Of a DNA stretch of 64,000 nt, positions 51,912 through 61,261 are shown piece by piece (the first letter of the stretch is position 1; each line of letters starts with the position of its first letter). The notes below the pieces were generated by a model. It made no database searches, was not told the DNA's origin, and worked only from the letters and a program-made list of their open reading frames with translations. This DNA is from CBEUVQ01 sp965546615 (GTDB lineage Bacteria > Bacillota > Desulfotomaculia > Desulfotomaculales > Desulfohalotomaculaceae). The position numbers were made by a program, and so were the translations under genes. The stretch lies in assembly GCA_965546615.1 (NCBI GenBank), contig CBEUVQ010000004.1:44233-108232 (forward strand), in the 5' to 3' direction.

Positions 51912-51946
51912 CAGCCATCTCTTGGCAGCTGCCAAGGGGTGGCTGT
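51912..51946 (-). terminator. Terminator of the ferritin-like gene
   Basis: CAGCCAyCyCTTGGCAGCTGCCAAG-type hairpin: CAGCCACCCCTTGGCA pairs with TGCCAAGAGATGGCTG, followed by TTTTAATTT on the minus strand. Confidence 0.85.
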
Positions 51947-51960
51947 ACCACATAACTATG

Positions 51961-52383
51961 CTATGATAATAATCCCTTCAGCTTTTTAATGGACCTTCTG
52001 TCTTTCTCCAAAACATCACCGGCCAAATCACGGGATTGATCGTCCAAATTACCCCTTAAAATTTTTTCTACCATCTCAATACCTTTGGTTTCACCTTCTA
52101 TTGCTTTGGCAATTACTTCTTCGGGATCTGACTTGGAACCTAAACCCATATTCAGTTTCCATTCACCCATTTTACCTTTAAGGCCGATATTTTCATCCGG
52201 CTGCCCGCCAATATCCTGAATATACTCCGCCAAAGTATCAATATTTCTCCGGTGCTGTTTTTGCACATCCTGCAGGCATTCTTTCACCTGCTCATCATCC
52301 AAGCGGTATATAAGGTTATTAAAGCTTTGTACAGCCATGTATTCTCCCTGCAAAAGTTCATTAAGTGATTTTGCTTTGTCCAT
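51961..52383 (-). CDS. Ferritin-like four-helix protein (DUF2383-like)
   Basis: The 140-residue all-helical protein starts MDKAKSLNELLQGEYMAVQS. Helix residues GEYMAV, DVQKQHRRN and AIEGETKGIEM place Glu and His at spacings seen in ferritin-like and DUF2383/PA2169 proteins, though it is not a full di-iron set by eye. Function unknown; stress or sporulation roles are known for some relatives. ATG 52383 follows AGAGGTGATT; an upstream frame part is not supported. Confidence 0.7.
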   Translation of the reverse strand: MDKAKSLNELLQGEYMAVQSFNNLIYRLDDEQVKECLQDVQKQHRRNIDTLAEYIQDIGGQPDENIGLKGKMGEWKLNMGLGSKSDPEEVIAKAIEGETKGIEMVEKILRGNLDDQSRDLAGDVLEKDRRSIKKLKGLLS

Positions 52384-52517
52384 ATTTGGATAATCACCTC
52401 TTAGATAATTTATTAAACAATATTCTTCCACTAGGTTTAAAATTAATACCAGCCAACATCTTCTCAACAGCTGCTTAATTTACAATTAACCTATTTTATG
52501 CTAATTTTAATGTTTGT

Positions 52518-52523
52518 TATAAT
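52518..52523 (+). promoter_or_regulatory. Extended -10 promoter of the MBL-fold gene
   Basis: TGT-TATAAT (TATAAT at 52518-52523) precedes the GGAGG ribosome site and ATG 52561. No clear -35 box. Confidence 0.5.
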
Positions 52524-52560
52524 AGTGTTGGCACCAATAAATAAACGGAGGAAAGCAGTA

Positions 52561-53460
52561 ATGGAGCTAACTAAAATCAACGGCAGCACTTATTATATAA
52601 ACGCACCTACCAATATCGGTGTTTATGTCTTTAAAGATAAGTATACCCTGCTTATTGATACCGGCAATAATAATCAGCAGGCTCGAAAAATCAGTGAGAT
52701 TATCACAAACAATAATTATATAATTAAATATCTCTTTAATACTCACAATCACATAGATCATTCCGGAGGCAACGTATTCTTTAAAGAGCATTTTCCCGGC
52801 AGTGTACTGCACTGCTCAGAACAGGAAAAACTATTTGCTGAAAACAGCCATCTTTTTCCAATGTATCTGTATGGTGGCAGCCCGGTGAAAGAACTGGCCA
52901 AACATTTTGTGAAAGCAAAAAAATACTCCGTCGATGTTGTAGTTGAACCCGGCATGGAAAAAATTAATAATGAGAAATTTGAATTTATCCTGCTTCCCGG
53001 ACACAGCGACGGGCAAATGGGTATCGCCACTAAAGACCGGGTTTGCTTTCTAGGCGATGCCTTATTCAGCGAAGAAATTATTAAAAAATATTCCTTTCCT
53101 TTTTTATTTAACATCAATGATCAGCTGAAAACATATCAGCTAATCACTAATCTTGATTATGATTATTTTGTTTTAAGCCACAGCGGTAAGATTTATTTGC
53201 GCGATGAAATAAATCAGCTGGTTAATCTAAACAATGAAAATTTAAATAAATATTTAAACATGGCTTGGGAATTATTAACTCAGCCGAAAACCAAAGAAGA
53301 ATTATTTGAAGAAATAGCAATTTTAGCGGATTTAGAGCTGACATTTAAGGAATACTACTTTTCTTTATCTTCCACCGGTGCGATAGTTTCTTATTTTTAT
53401 GACCAAGATCTTCTTGATTATCAAATTGAAAACGGGAAACTTTATTATTATAGAAAATAG
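52561..53460 (+). CDS. MBL-fold metallo-hydrolase
   Basis: The 299-residue protein begins MELTKINGSTYYINAPTNIG and has the metallo-beta-lactamase metal set: THNHIDHSGG (HxHxDH), LPGHSDGQMG, FLGDALFS and LSHSGK. About 85 residues after the fold are helical and may form a winged-helix-like tail. The active site is complete but the substrate is unknown; thioester or RNA/nucleotide hydrolysis are family options. ATG 52561 follows GGAGG; an upstream start at 52498 has none. Co-transcribed with yfcE. Confidence 0.88.
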   Translation: MELTKINGSTYYINAPTNIGVYVFKDKYTLLIDTGNNNQQARKISEIITNNNYIIKYLFNTHNHIDHSGGNVFFKEHFPGSVLHCSEQEKLFAENSHLFPMYLYGGSPVKELAKHFVKAKKYSVDVVVEPGMEKINNEKFEFILLPGHSDGQMGIATKDRVCFLGDALFSEEIIKKYSFPFLFNINDQLKTYQLITNLDYDYFVLSHSGKIYLRDEINQLVNLNNENLNKYLNMAWELLTQPKTKEELFEEIAILADLELTFKEYYFSLSSTGAIVSYFYDQDLLDYQIENGKLYYYRK

Positions 53461-53471
53461 GAGTGTTTGAT

Positions 53472-54014
53472 ATGAAAATAGGTGTAATCAGTGATACTCA
53501 TGGCAGCATTGTATATTTTGAGAAGGCTTTGAAAATTTTAGGTGATTGTGATTATATCATTCACGGCGGAGATGTTTTGTATCACGGACCGCGCAACCCT
53601 TTGCCGGAAGGTTATGCTCCCAAGGAACTGGCCGAAAGAATTAATTCTTTAACAAACATTATTATTGCCAAAGGCAACTGCGATGCTGATGTTGACCAAA
53701 TGGTAATTTCTCACCCCATTCAAAGCCCTTACGCTTTAATCCAGCTGGATGATTACAAAATTATGGTTAATCATGGTTATAAAAATGACAAAGATGAATT
53801 GATTAAAATGGCAAAAAAAATGAAAATAAACATCCTGGTTCTTGGACACACTCATGTAAAAGAGTTGTATCAAACTGAAGGATTAGTGGTGCTTAACCCC
53901 GGCAGCACATCTTTACCGAAAGATAACATTCCTTCGCTGGCAGTAATTGAAGATGGCGGCATTAAGCTGATAAATATGGATAACAGCGAGATTATCAAAA
54001 AAATAAGTCTGTAA
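53472..54014 (+). CDS. yfcE: YfcE/MJ0936 family phosphodiesterase
   Basis: The 180-residue calcineurin-like enzyme has GVISDTHG, HGGDVLYHGPRNP, AKGNCDAD, MVNHGY and VLGHTHVKEL, the full di-metal ligand set, and ends with NPGSTSLPKD. It hydrolyses phosphodiesters in the cytoplasm; the natural substrate is unknown. ATG 53472 lies 8 bases after AGGAG. It follows the MBL gene by 11 bases. Confidence 0.93.
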   Translation: MKIGVISDTHGSIVYFEKALKILGDCDYIIHGGDVLYHGPRNPLPEGYAPKELAERINSLTNIIIAKGNCDADVDQMVISHPIQSPYALIQLDDYKIMVNHGYKNDKDELIKMAKKMKINILVLGHTHVKELYQTEGLVVLNPGSTSLPKDNIPSLAVIEDGGIKLINMDNSEIIKKISL

Positions 54015-54032
54015 TCAAAAATTAAAAATTAC

Positions 54033-54078
54033 AGCACCAATTCCACGTTGTCAGCGCGGCAATTGGTGCTTAGTTTTT
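54033..54078. terminator. Terminator after yfcE, also facing ftsY
   Basis: AGCACCAATT (54033-54042) pairs with AATTGGTGCT (54061-54070), followed by TAGTTTTT on the plus strand and by an AT-rich run on the minus strand. Confidence 0.8.
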
Positions 54079-54090
54079 CATTTCTGTATT

Positions 54091-55014
54091 TTATTTTTTA
54101 TCCAAACCGTAAAGTGCAGCAACAAATTCCTTTGGATTAAACGGCTGTAAATCGTCGATACCCTCACCTACACCAATCATTTTTACAGGAATATGCAAAC
54201 CGGTTTTAATACCAATTACTACCCCGCCTTTTGCAGTACCATCCAGTTTGGTCAGCACAATCCCGGTCACATTAACCGCCTCGCCAAACAGCTTGGCCTG
54301 GCTGATTGCATTCTGCCCGGTAGTGGCATCTAATACTAACAGTGTTTCATGAGGAGCGCCGGGCAGTTCTCTTCCCACAATGCGATGTATTTTCTTCAAT
54401 TCTTCCATTAAATTGCTTTTAGTGTGCAGCCTGCCGGCAGTATCAATAATTAAAATATCGGCCTTTCTGGAGCGCGCTGCCTGCATGGCATCATATACGA
54501 CCGCACCGGGGTCTGAGCCTTCGGCATGCTTAATTACATCACAGCCGACGCGATTACCCCAAATTTCCAGTTGATCAATAGCTGCTGCCCGAAATGTATC
54601 ACCGGCAGCAAGGAGCACTTTTTTACCCTGCTGTTTAAAGTAATTAGCCATCTTGCCGATAGTAGTGGTTTTGCCAACCCCGTTAACACCAACCACTGTA
54701 ATTACCGTTAAGCCGTCGGGATTTATATTAATCGGACTGGTTTTTTCACCAATTAAGTACTCGATTTCTTCTTGAAAGATATCTTTTAATTTAGCCGGGT
54801 CACTGATATTGCGCAGTTTTACCCCCTCGCGCACCCGCTCTACCAGCTCCAAAGCAGTGTTAACCCCAACATCTGCCTGAATCAATACTTCTTCCAATTC
54901 TTCGTACAGATCTTCATCAATTCCCTTGCGGTTAACTACTAACTGCTCTACTTTTTCTACAAAACCTTTGCGCGTTTTTGCCAATCCTTGTTTCAGCTTA
55001 TCAAAAAAACCCAT
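54091..55014 (-). CDS. ftsY: Signal recognition particle receptor FtsY
   Basis: The 307-residue GTPase is a short FtsY without a long acidic A domain. It begins MGFFDKLKQGLAKTRKGF, has the P-loop GVNGVGKTTTIGKMA near 107, DTAGRLHTKSN, TKLDGTAKGGVVIG and GVGEGIDDLQPF. It docks the SRP with the membrane. ATG 55014 follows GGGAGG. The usual next genes (ylxM, ffh) are 24.6 kb away. Confidence 0.97.
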   Translation of the reverse strand: MGFFDKLKQGLAKTRKGFVEKVEQLVVNRKGIDEDLYEELEEVLIQADVGVNTALELVERVREGVKLRNISDPAKLKDIFQEEIEYLIGEKTSPININPDGLTVITVVGVNGVGKTTTIGKMANYFKQQGKKVLLAAGDTFRAAAIDQLEIWGNRVGCDVIKHAEGSDPGAVVYDAMQAARSRKADILIIDTAGRLHTKSNLMEELKKIHRIVGRELPGAPHETLLVLDATTGQNAISQAKLFGEAVNVTGIVLTKLDGTAKGGVVIGIKTGLHIPVKMIGVGEGIDDLQPFNPKEFVAALYGLDKK

Positions 55015-55050
55015 ACAATTCCCTCCCAATTTATTATAGACGCTGCTCAA

Positions 55051-55223
55051 AATGTGCCGCAGATATTAAAGCGGAACGGTCAAGACATGTCCGGTCGGCA
55101 GTCGGTATGAAAGAAGATTTCTATACCTGTGGTCATTTCGTTTGACGGCACAGCACCGCTACTGTACTTTTGGCATAAATGCTTTTTTGCGCCGGTGAAT
55201 GACTTAACCTGCTCCGCTGTTTT
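55051..55223. other. Unexplained 170-base gap between smc and ftsY
   Basis: Neighbouring genes in this cluster are normally tightly packed. I see no ORF with a ribosome site, no clear terminator and no repeat here. Confidence 0.5.
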
Positions 55224-58200
55224 TTAAGAACTTGTTGCTGCTGCTTCCCGCTCTGCTAAGTTAATAGAAAACAGCTTCGATACCCCTGTGCTGCCCATTG
55301 TTACTCCGTATAATGTTTCAGCATGCTCCATCGTTCCTTTGCGGTGGCTGACCACAATAAACTGAGTAAGCTCGCTGAATTTCACTAAGTATTGGGCAAA
55401 TCTGCTTACGTTTGCTTCATCCAATGCTGCATCAATTTCATCCAGAATACAAAAAGGACTGGGGCTGACCCGCAAAACAGCAAATAACAAAGCAATAGCG
55501 GTCAGTGATCGCTCACCGCCGGATAACAGACCAATATTTTGCAGCTTTTTCCCCGGCGGACGAGCTTCAATTTCAATACCGGCTGTCAGTGGATTGTCTC
55601 CAACCATCCGGATAACCGCAGATCCGCCGCCGAAAAGTTCTTTAAACACTATATCAAATTCAATTTCAATTTTCTTAAACACAGCAAGAAATTTTTTAGA
55701 CATGCGTACGTCTAATTCGGAAATCAAATCTAACAGCGATTTTCTTCCCTCATCTAAATCCTGCTTTTGTTTGGTCAAATATTCTCGGCGCTCCAGCACA
55801 TCACGATATTCTTCTTCCGCAGTTAAGTTTACATTGCCCATTTCGGCAAGTAAATTTTTCAGCTCAGCTATTCTTTCTTTGCACTGCTTAATGTTATTTA
55901 TTGGCGGCACTTGAAGATTGTCGGGGTCATGAATTTGAAAATCCTGCCTCAAACGATCAAGCAGCCCCTCACGTTCCGTTTCTAATCGGGCCTGCTGCAA
56001 TTGTAAGGCATGTGCTTTTTCCAGCCGCTTTTTTAAGTCCTCCTCTTCTTGTTTCAGCAATAAACGAGCCTCTTCCAACTGTTTTTGCAGCATCAGCTGT
56101 TCATTTCTTACCTGCTGTATGGAAAAATCCCTTTCTTTCAGCAGGTTTTGCAGGTTCTCCAACTCATTGGTTTTATTAAATATTTCCCTTTGCAATTCCT
56201 CTTCTTTTCGCTTGATATCAGTTAAGGCCAAATCATAATTTTTCAAATCAGCTATAAAACTGTTGGCTTCTTTCGTTAAGCGATTCAACAATTGTATTAT
56301 GCCCGCCTGCTGCTGCTCAACACCGGCCAGCGACACTTTAACAGAGGTAAGTTGTTGTTCTAAATTTAACCGCTGCTCTTTTAAGCCGGTCAATTCCTGC
56401 TGCTTATTTTTAGTTTCTCGCTCTATCTGTTCCAGTTTACCTTCTGCCTCAGCTACTTGTCGAGCGGCAGCGGCCTGGTATTCATCTTGATCGTTAATTT
56501 CCTGCTGCAGGTTATTAATCTCATAGGCATTTTCTTGATTGCTGAAACGATGCCGGGCGGCAGCATCCTCCAATTGAACTGCTTCTTGTTGTTTAGCAGC
56601 CAGTGCCACTTGGTATTTAACCACATCATCTCTTAATTCGTCCAGCTGCTGCTCAAGTAAAAGCAAATTCTGCCCCATCTCTTCTTCTATCTCTTCCGCA
56701 CTTTTTAGCTTTTTCTTCAATTCAATAATTTTGTGGGCATATTCTTCTTTTTCTCTTTTTGCTTTTAACAACCCTCTGTTTTGAGCGGCAGCACTTCCTC
56801 CAGTTAATGAACCGCCGGGATGAATGTATTCCCCTTCCAGCGTTACTAAACGCAGCCGCTGGCCGCTGGCTTTAGCGGCTTTTAAAGCATGATCAATCGT
56901 TTGTACAATCAGCACTCTGCCCAACAAAAATTCAATGACAACTTGATACCGTGACTGGCATCTAACTAAGTCTGCGGCGACACCAATAATCCCCGGCATG
57001 GCGGCTGCCTCTTTTTCAACAGCGGTTCGACCTGACGGCCGCAGTGTATTTAACGGCAGAAAGGTAACTCGACCAAGCTTGTTTTTCTTTAAGTATTCAA
57101 TCACATTTTTTGCATCAATATCAGTACGGGTAACCAGGTTTTGCAGTGCGCCTCCTAACGCAGTTTCCACTGCCGTCTCTAAATGTGCCGGCACAGTTAT
57201 TAATTCTGCTACAGTACCACAGATGCCTTTTAAATCCAATTTACCCATTTTTAACGCCAACAGTATTTCCCGCACACCGCGTTGATAACCCGAATAAGCA
57301 TCTTGGCTCTCTACCAACGCCCGATGTTTTGATTGGGCAATTGCTAATTCTTCCTTAATCCGGCGAATAAGCTCCCGCTGCTTTGTTAACTGCTGATTTA
57401 TTTCCCGGCGCTGCTTTTCATTGGACAGCAGCTTTTTCTGACCGCTTTCCAGCTTGTTATTAAGTAATTCAATTTCTTTTTTGGTTTCGTTTAATCTGCC
57501 TTTTAATCGCGATTGTTCTAAAGCAGCATTTTGAGCTTCTTGGCGCAGCTTAGAAAGTCTGCTTTCCGCTGAACTTTTACGCTCCTCCGAACGCTGTAAT
57601 TTGCTTCGTCCTTGGGCGGCAATATTCATTAGTTCAATTATTTGAGATTTATATTCCTCAATGGCATTTTCGTTTGCATTTATTTCTTCTGTAATTTTAT
57701 TAATTTTGATATGTAATTGCTCAACCTCGTCTTGTCGGGAATCAACCGAACTGCGCAGTTGATTTAATTTGGCAGTTTCCTGCTTTTTTTCATTATCAAT
57801 GTTATGTAAGCGTTCTTCCGCCTCTTTCTTTTGCTGCAAAACCCGCTTGTTTTCCTGCCGTATATTCTGCAGTCGTTCTTTTATCAGCGTTATATCATTT
57901 TCCGTTCGGGATTGATCTGCCTGCACTTCTGCTAACTGCTGCCGCAGTGTTTCTAATTCTGCATCCTTTTTTTTGATTTGATTTTCAATTTGCTGTACAC
58001 GTTCGGCATTTTTTTGATCAATTTGCAGCTCTTCAACATCCAGTTCATCAAGCTGCTCGCCCAGAAGTGCAAGTTTTTCCTGCAAACGTGCCAGTTCCCG
58101 AGCCAACAGCCCTAATTCCAATTCTCTGCACTCGGAAGTGTACTCCCGCCATTTCTTCGCTCTTTCCGCCTCATAAGCCAATGGTTCCAAGCGGTTGGTA

Positions 58201-58790
58201 AGTTCGTTGATAATATCACACAGACGCAGCAAGTCCTGTTCAGTGTTATTGAGCTTGCGCAGTGCTTCTTCTTTTCGGTGACGATATTTTACAATACCGG
58301 CAGCTTCTTCAATCACCTGACGGCGTTCTTCCGGTTTACTCTGTAAAATTCCCTCTACCTTCCCTTGACCAATGATGGCATAGGCACCGCGGCCAATTCC
58401 GGTATCCATCAGCATGCTGTGGATGTCCTTTAAGCGGCATGGTACTTTATTAATCATAAATTGACTTTCTCCGGAGCGAAACAGCTTTCTGGTAATGGTT
58501 ACTTCCGAATAATCCAACGGAAAAATTTTTTTGCTGTTGTCCAGCGTCACCGAAACATTACACATACCAACGCTGCGCCTTTTATCACTGCCGGCAAAGA
58601 TAATGTCATCCATACGCGCACCACGAAGTACGCTTGCCTTTTGTTCACCAAGGGCCCAGTTAATGGCATCAGTTATATTGCTCTTGCCGCTGCCGTTTGG
58701 CCCAACAATAACAGTTAGGCCGGGGTTAAACTCAATTTGCACTTTGTCTGCAAAAGATTTAAAACCATGAATTTCCAGTCTTTTGAGCAC
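55224..58790 (-). CDS. smc: Chromosome segregation protein SMC
   Basis: The 1188-residue protein has the SMC layout: Walker A GPNGSGKSNITDAINW near 32, two long coiled coils (about 165-500 and 670-1020), a hinge near 510-660 (YQRGVREILLAL, GGALQNLVTR, GGSLTGGSAA), the signature LLSGGERSLTAIALLFA near 1095, and Walker B FCILDEIDAALDEANV. With ScpAB it compacts and separates chromosomes. GTG 58790 follows AAAGGAG at 8 bases. Confidence 0.97.
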   Translation of the reverse strand: MLKRLEIHGFKSFADKVQIEFNPGLTVIVGPNGSGKSNITDAINWALGEQKASVLRGARMDDIIFAGSDKRRSVGMCNVSVTLDNSKKIFPLDYSEVTITRKLFRSGESQFMINKVPCRLKDIHSMLMDTGIGRGAYAIIGQGKVEGILQSKPEERRQVIEEAAGIVKYRHRKEEALRKLNNTEQDLLRLCDIINELTNRLEPLAYEAERAKKWREYTSECRELELGLLARELARLQEKLALLGEQLDELDVEELQIDQKNAERVQQIENQIKKKDAELETLRQQLAEVQADQSRTENDITLIKERLQNIRQENKRVLQQKKEAEERLHNIDNEKKQETAKLNQLRSSVDSRQDEVEQLHIKINKITEEINANENAIEEYKSQIIELMNIAAQGRSKLQRSEERKSSAESRLSKLRQEAQNAALEQSRLKGRLNETKKEIELLNNKLESGQKKLLSNEKQRREINQQLTKQRELIRRIKEELAIAQSKHRALVESQDAYSGYQRGVREILLALKMGKLDLKGICGTVAELITVPAHLETAVETALGGALQNLVTRTDIDAKNVIEYLKKNKLGRVTFLPLNTLRPSGRTAVEKEAAAMPGIIGVAADLVRCQSRYQVVIEFLLGRVLIVQTIDHALKAAKASGQRLRLVTLEGEYIHPGGSLTGGSAAAQNRGLLKAKREKEEYAHKIIELKKKLKSAEEIEEEMGQNLLLLEQQLDELRDDVVKYQVALAAKQQEAVQLEDAAARHRFSNQENAYEINNLQQEINDQDEYQAAAARQVAEAEGKLEQIERETKNKQQELTGLKEQRLNLEQQLTSVKVSLAGVEQQQAGIIQLLNRLTKEANSFIADLKNYDLALTDIKRKEEELQREIFNKTNELENLQNLLKERDFSIQQVRNEQLMLQKQLEEARLLLKQEEEDLKKRLEKAHALQLQQARLETEREGLLDRLRQDFQIHDPDNLQVPPINNIKQCKERIAELKNLLAEMGNVNLTAEEEYRDVLERREYLTKQKQDLDEGRKSLLDLISELDVRMSKKFLAVFKKIEIEFDIVFKELFGGGSAVIRMVGDNPLTAGIEIEARPPGKKLQNIGLLSGGERSLTAIALLFAVLRVSPSPFCILDEIDAALDEANVSRFAQYLVKFSELTQFIVVSHRKGTMEHAETLYGVTMGSTGVSKLFSINLAEREAAATSS

Positions 58791-58826
58791 AATCCCGGCT
58801 CCTTTCAATAATAAATAACTATTTTA

Positions 58827-58871
58827 AGGGTACTTTCATTATCCCGATGTTCAGAACAATGAAAGTACCCT
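58827..58871. repeat. 14-bp inverted repeat between rnc and smc
   Basis: AGGGTACTTTCATT (58827-58840) is perfectly complementary to AATGAAAGTACCCT (58858-58871) with a 17-base loop containing GTTC-A-GAAC. On the minus strand no T run follows, so it is not a standard terminator. The long double-stranded stem is the type of structure RNase III, encoded just upstream, cuts. Confidence 0.8.
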
Positions 58872-58888
58872 AACAAGTAACAAGAAAC

Positions 58889-59647
58889 CTACTTTGGCGG
58901 CATGAACTTTCTTGCCCGCCGCTGGCCTTTACCCGGGCGGGGCGGCCCACTGGAAATGATGTTCAGAGCCTCTTTTGCCGCATGCTGCTCTGCTTCTTTT
59001 TTAGAGTGACCGGTACCGCGTCCGATTTCTTTTCCGCGGTAAATTACACCGGCTGTAAAAGTTTTATCGTGATCCGGTCCTTCCTCTTTTATTATTACAT
59101 AATTTACCGGATCAGGTGAACGCTGCTGTAAAATCTCCTGCAATTCAGTTTTATAATCCTGTTCTAAACGGCCTTCTATTACATCTTTAATCACAGGCTG
59201 CAGTTCCTGCAGTATTACTTTGCGGGCTGCTTCCAAACCTTGATCCATGTAAATGGCGCCTAAAAGTGCTTCAAAGGCATCGGCTAAAATACTGGGCCTC
59301 TCCCGACCACCTGATCTCTCTTCTCCGCGTCCCATGCGCAGGCAGTATCCTAAGGCCAGTTCTCGTGAAACTTTTGCCAATGAAGGCTCACACACAACCG
59401 CCGCCCGGAGTTTCGTCAATTCCCCTTCACTGCGATGGGGGAAAGTACGGAACAAGTATTCACTGATTACCAGCTCCAGAACAGCGTCTCCTAAAAACTC
59501 CAGGCGCTGGTTGTGAGTTAGCCCCAAATGACGATTTTCATGCGCACAGGAACTGTGTGTTAAAGCCTGATAAAACAAGCCCGGGTCAGACCAGTTAATA
59601 CCCAGCCGCTGCTGCAGACGGGCAATAAACATACTGGATTTATACAA
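58889..59647 (-). CDS. rnc: Ribonuclease III
   Basis: The 252-residue enzyme has the catalytic signature RLEFLGDAVLELVISEYLF near 47, the second acidic group ADAFEALLGAIYMDQG near 120, and a C-terminal dsRNA-binding domain (DYKTELQEILQQ, GRGTGHSKKEAEQHAAKEAL). A basic tail (PGKGQRRARKFMPPK) follows. TTG 59647 is chosen by its distance from GGGTGA; TTG 59653 and ATG 59632 are alternatives. Confidence 0.96.
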   Translation of the reverse strand: MYKSSMFIARLQQRLGINWSDPGLFYQALTHSSCAHENRHLGLTHNQRLEFLGDAVLELVISEYLFRTFPHRSEGELTKLRAAVVCEPSLAKVSRELALGYCLRMGRGEERSGGRERPSILADAFEALLGAIYMDQGLEAARKVILQELQPVIKDVIEGRLEQDYKTELQEILQQRSPDPVNYVIIKEEGPDHDKTFTAGVIYRGKEIGRGTGHSKKEAEQHAAKEALNIISSGPPRPGKGQRRARKFMPPK

Positions 59648-59664
59648 TTTCAATCACCCGACTT

Positions 59665-60909
59665 TTATTGTTCATATTTTTTAAAGACTATAGTAACATT
59701 ATGTCCGCCAAATCCTAAGGAATTGGACAATGCCACTCTTACATCTTTTTTCCTCGCTTCATTTGGTACATAATCCAGATCACATTCCGGATCCGGTGTT
59801 TCATAGTTAATAGTAGGATGAATAACTCCACTGGCAATAGTCTGCACGCACGCTACTGCTTCTACACCGCCTGCAGCGCCTAACAGATGCCCGGTCATCG
59901 ATTTAGTGGAGCTGATGGGAATATTATAAGCATAGTCTCCAAAGACGCGCTTAATTGCCATTGTTTCTAATTTATCATTTAATGGTGTAGATGTTCCATG
60001 GGCGTTGATGTAATCAACTTCTTCAATACTGAGATCAGCATCTTCTAAAGCCATTTTAATTGCCCGGGCTGCTCCGGCACCTTCCGGATCTGGTGCAGTA
60101 ATATGATAAGCATCACAAGTACTGCCATAACCAACTACTTCTGCATATATTTCGGCTCCTCGTTCCAATGCATGTTCGAGGGTCTCTAAAATTAATATGC
60201 CGGCACCCTCTCCCATGACAAAACCATCCCGATTGGCATCAAAAGGTCGGCTTGCCTTTTGCGGTTCTTCATTCCGGGTGCTCAGTGCTTTCATTGAGCA
60301 GAAACCCGCAATACTCAGCGGAATAATCGGTGCTTCTGTTCCACCGGTAATCATAACATCAGCGTCACCGCGCTGCAGCAGTTTATAAGCATCGCCAATG
60401 GCATTATTGCTGGATGCGCAGGCAGTAACAGAAGTAATGTTTGGCCCTCGCAGACCGTAAGTAATAGCCATCTGGCCTGCTCCCATATTGGCAATCATCA
60501 TGGGAACAAAAAACGGGCTCACCCGACCCGGTCCACGGTTTAACAGCACTTGGGCCTGCTCCCACAGCGTTTCCATACCGCCGATACCGGAACCAATGAT
60601 TACACCTATACGCTCTCTTTTTTCCTTTTCCAAATCTAATCCAGCGTCTTTTATAGCCATATCTGTTGCCGCTACCGCAAATTGGGCAAACTTATCCATG
60701 CGGCGCGCTTCTTTTTTCTCAATATAGTCAGTGGGGTTAAAATTTTTTACCTCACCGGCAATCTTAGAATTATATTCAGACGGGTCAAATTTGGTTATTG
60801 TGCCAATTCCGGAAATTCCGGCGGTCAATGCTGACCAAAATTCATCAAGTCCGATACCTACCGGTGAAACAACTCCCATCCCGGTGATAACTACCCGCTT
60901 ATTGTTCAA
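59665..60909 (-). CDS. fabF: 3-oxoacyl-ACP synthase II
   Basis: The 414-residue condensing enzyme has the active-site Cys in SVTACASSNNAIGDAY near 163, His in NAHGTSTPLNDKLE near 303 and His in KSMTGHLLGAAGG near 339. It elongates acyl-ACP with malonyl-ACP. TTG 60909 follows GGAGGTG. It comes after an acpP terminator, so it may be expressed at a lower level than acpP. Confidence 0.97.
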   Translation of the reverse strand: MNNKRVVITGMGVVSPVGIGLDEFWSALTAGISGIGTITKFDPSEYNSKIAGEVKNFNPTDYIEKKEARRMDKFAQFAVAATDMAIKDAGLDLEKEKRERIGVIIGSGIGGMETLWEQAQVLLNRGPGRVSPFFVPMMIANMGAGQMAITYGLRGPNITSVTACASSNNAIGDAYKLLQRGDADVMITGGTEAPIIPLSIAGFCSMKALSTRNEEPQKASRPFDANRDGFVMGEGAGILILETLEHALERGAEIYAEVVGYGSTCDAYHITAPDPEGAGAARAIKMALEDADLSIEEVDYINAHGTSTPLNDKLETMAIKRVFGDYAYNIPISSTKSMTGHLLGAAGGVEAVACVQTIASGVIHPTINYETPDPECDLDYVPNEARKKDVRVALSNSLGFGGHNVTIVFKKYEQ

Positions 60910-60937
60910 AACCGCACCTCCAAATTTATGTTTATTC

Positions 60938-60971
60938 TAAAAAAGTCCCGTGGAACCCCCCGGGACTTTTT
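60938..60971 (-). terminator. Terminator between acpP and fabF
   Basis: AAAGTCCCG pairs with CGGGACTTT over GGGGGTTCCA, followed by six T on the minus strand. It is strong and inside the fab cluster. Confidence 0.88.
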
Positions 60972-60988
60972 GTTTCAGGTTATCATTT

Positions 60989-61222
60989 TTATTGAGCATC
61001 CTGAATATACTTAACAGCATCACCAACAGTACGAATTTTCTCTGCTTGTTCGTCAGGAATTTGCATATCAAACTCTTCTTCCAAAGCCATTACTAACTCT
61101 ACAATATCCAGCGAATCAGCACCAAGATCATCGACAAAAGTACTGTTTAATGTAACCTGATCGGCTTCAACACCCAGTTGATCCACGATAATCTCTTTTA
61201 CTTTTTCAAAGGCATCAACCAA
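60989..61222 (-). CDS. acpP: Acyl carrier protein
   Basis: The 77-residue form MVDAFEKVKEIIVDQLG has standard ACP length, with phosphopantetheine Ser in GADSLDIVELVMALEE. It is acidic and helical. I prefer TTG 61222 because GAGGGGGTG lies 6 bases upstream; a GTG at 61231 inside that site is less likely. Confidence 0.95.
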   Translation of the reverse strand: MVDAFEKVKEIIVDQLGVEADQVTLNSTFVDDLGADSLDIVELVMALEEEFDMQIPDEQAEKIRTVGDAVKYIQDAQ

Positions 61223-61261
61223 TGGATTCACCCCCTCTCAAAACAAGTCTGCAGTTACGGG

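Noticed and set aside
55051..55223. Small RNA or promoter in the smc-ftsY gap
   Set aside because: No consistent -35/-10 pair, hairpin or terminator could be supported.
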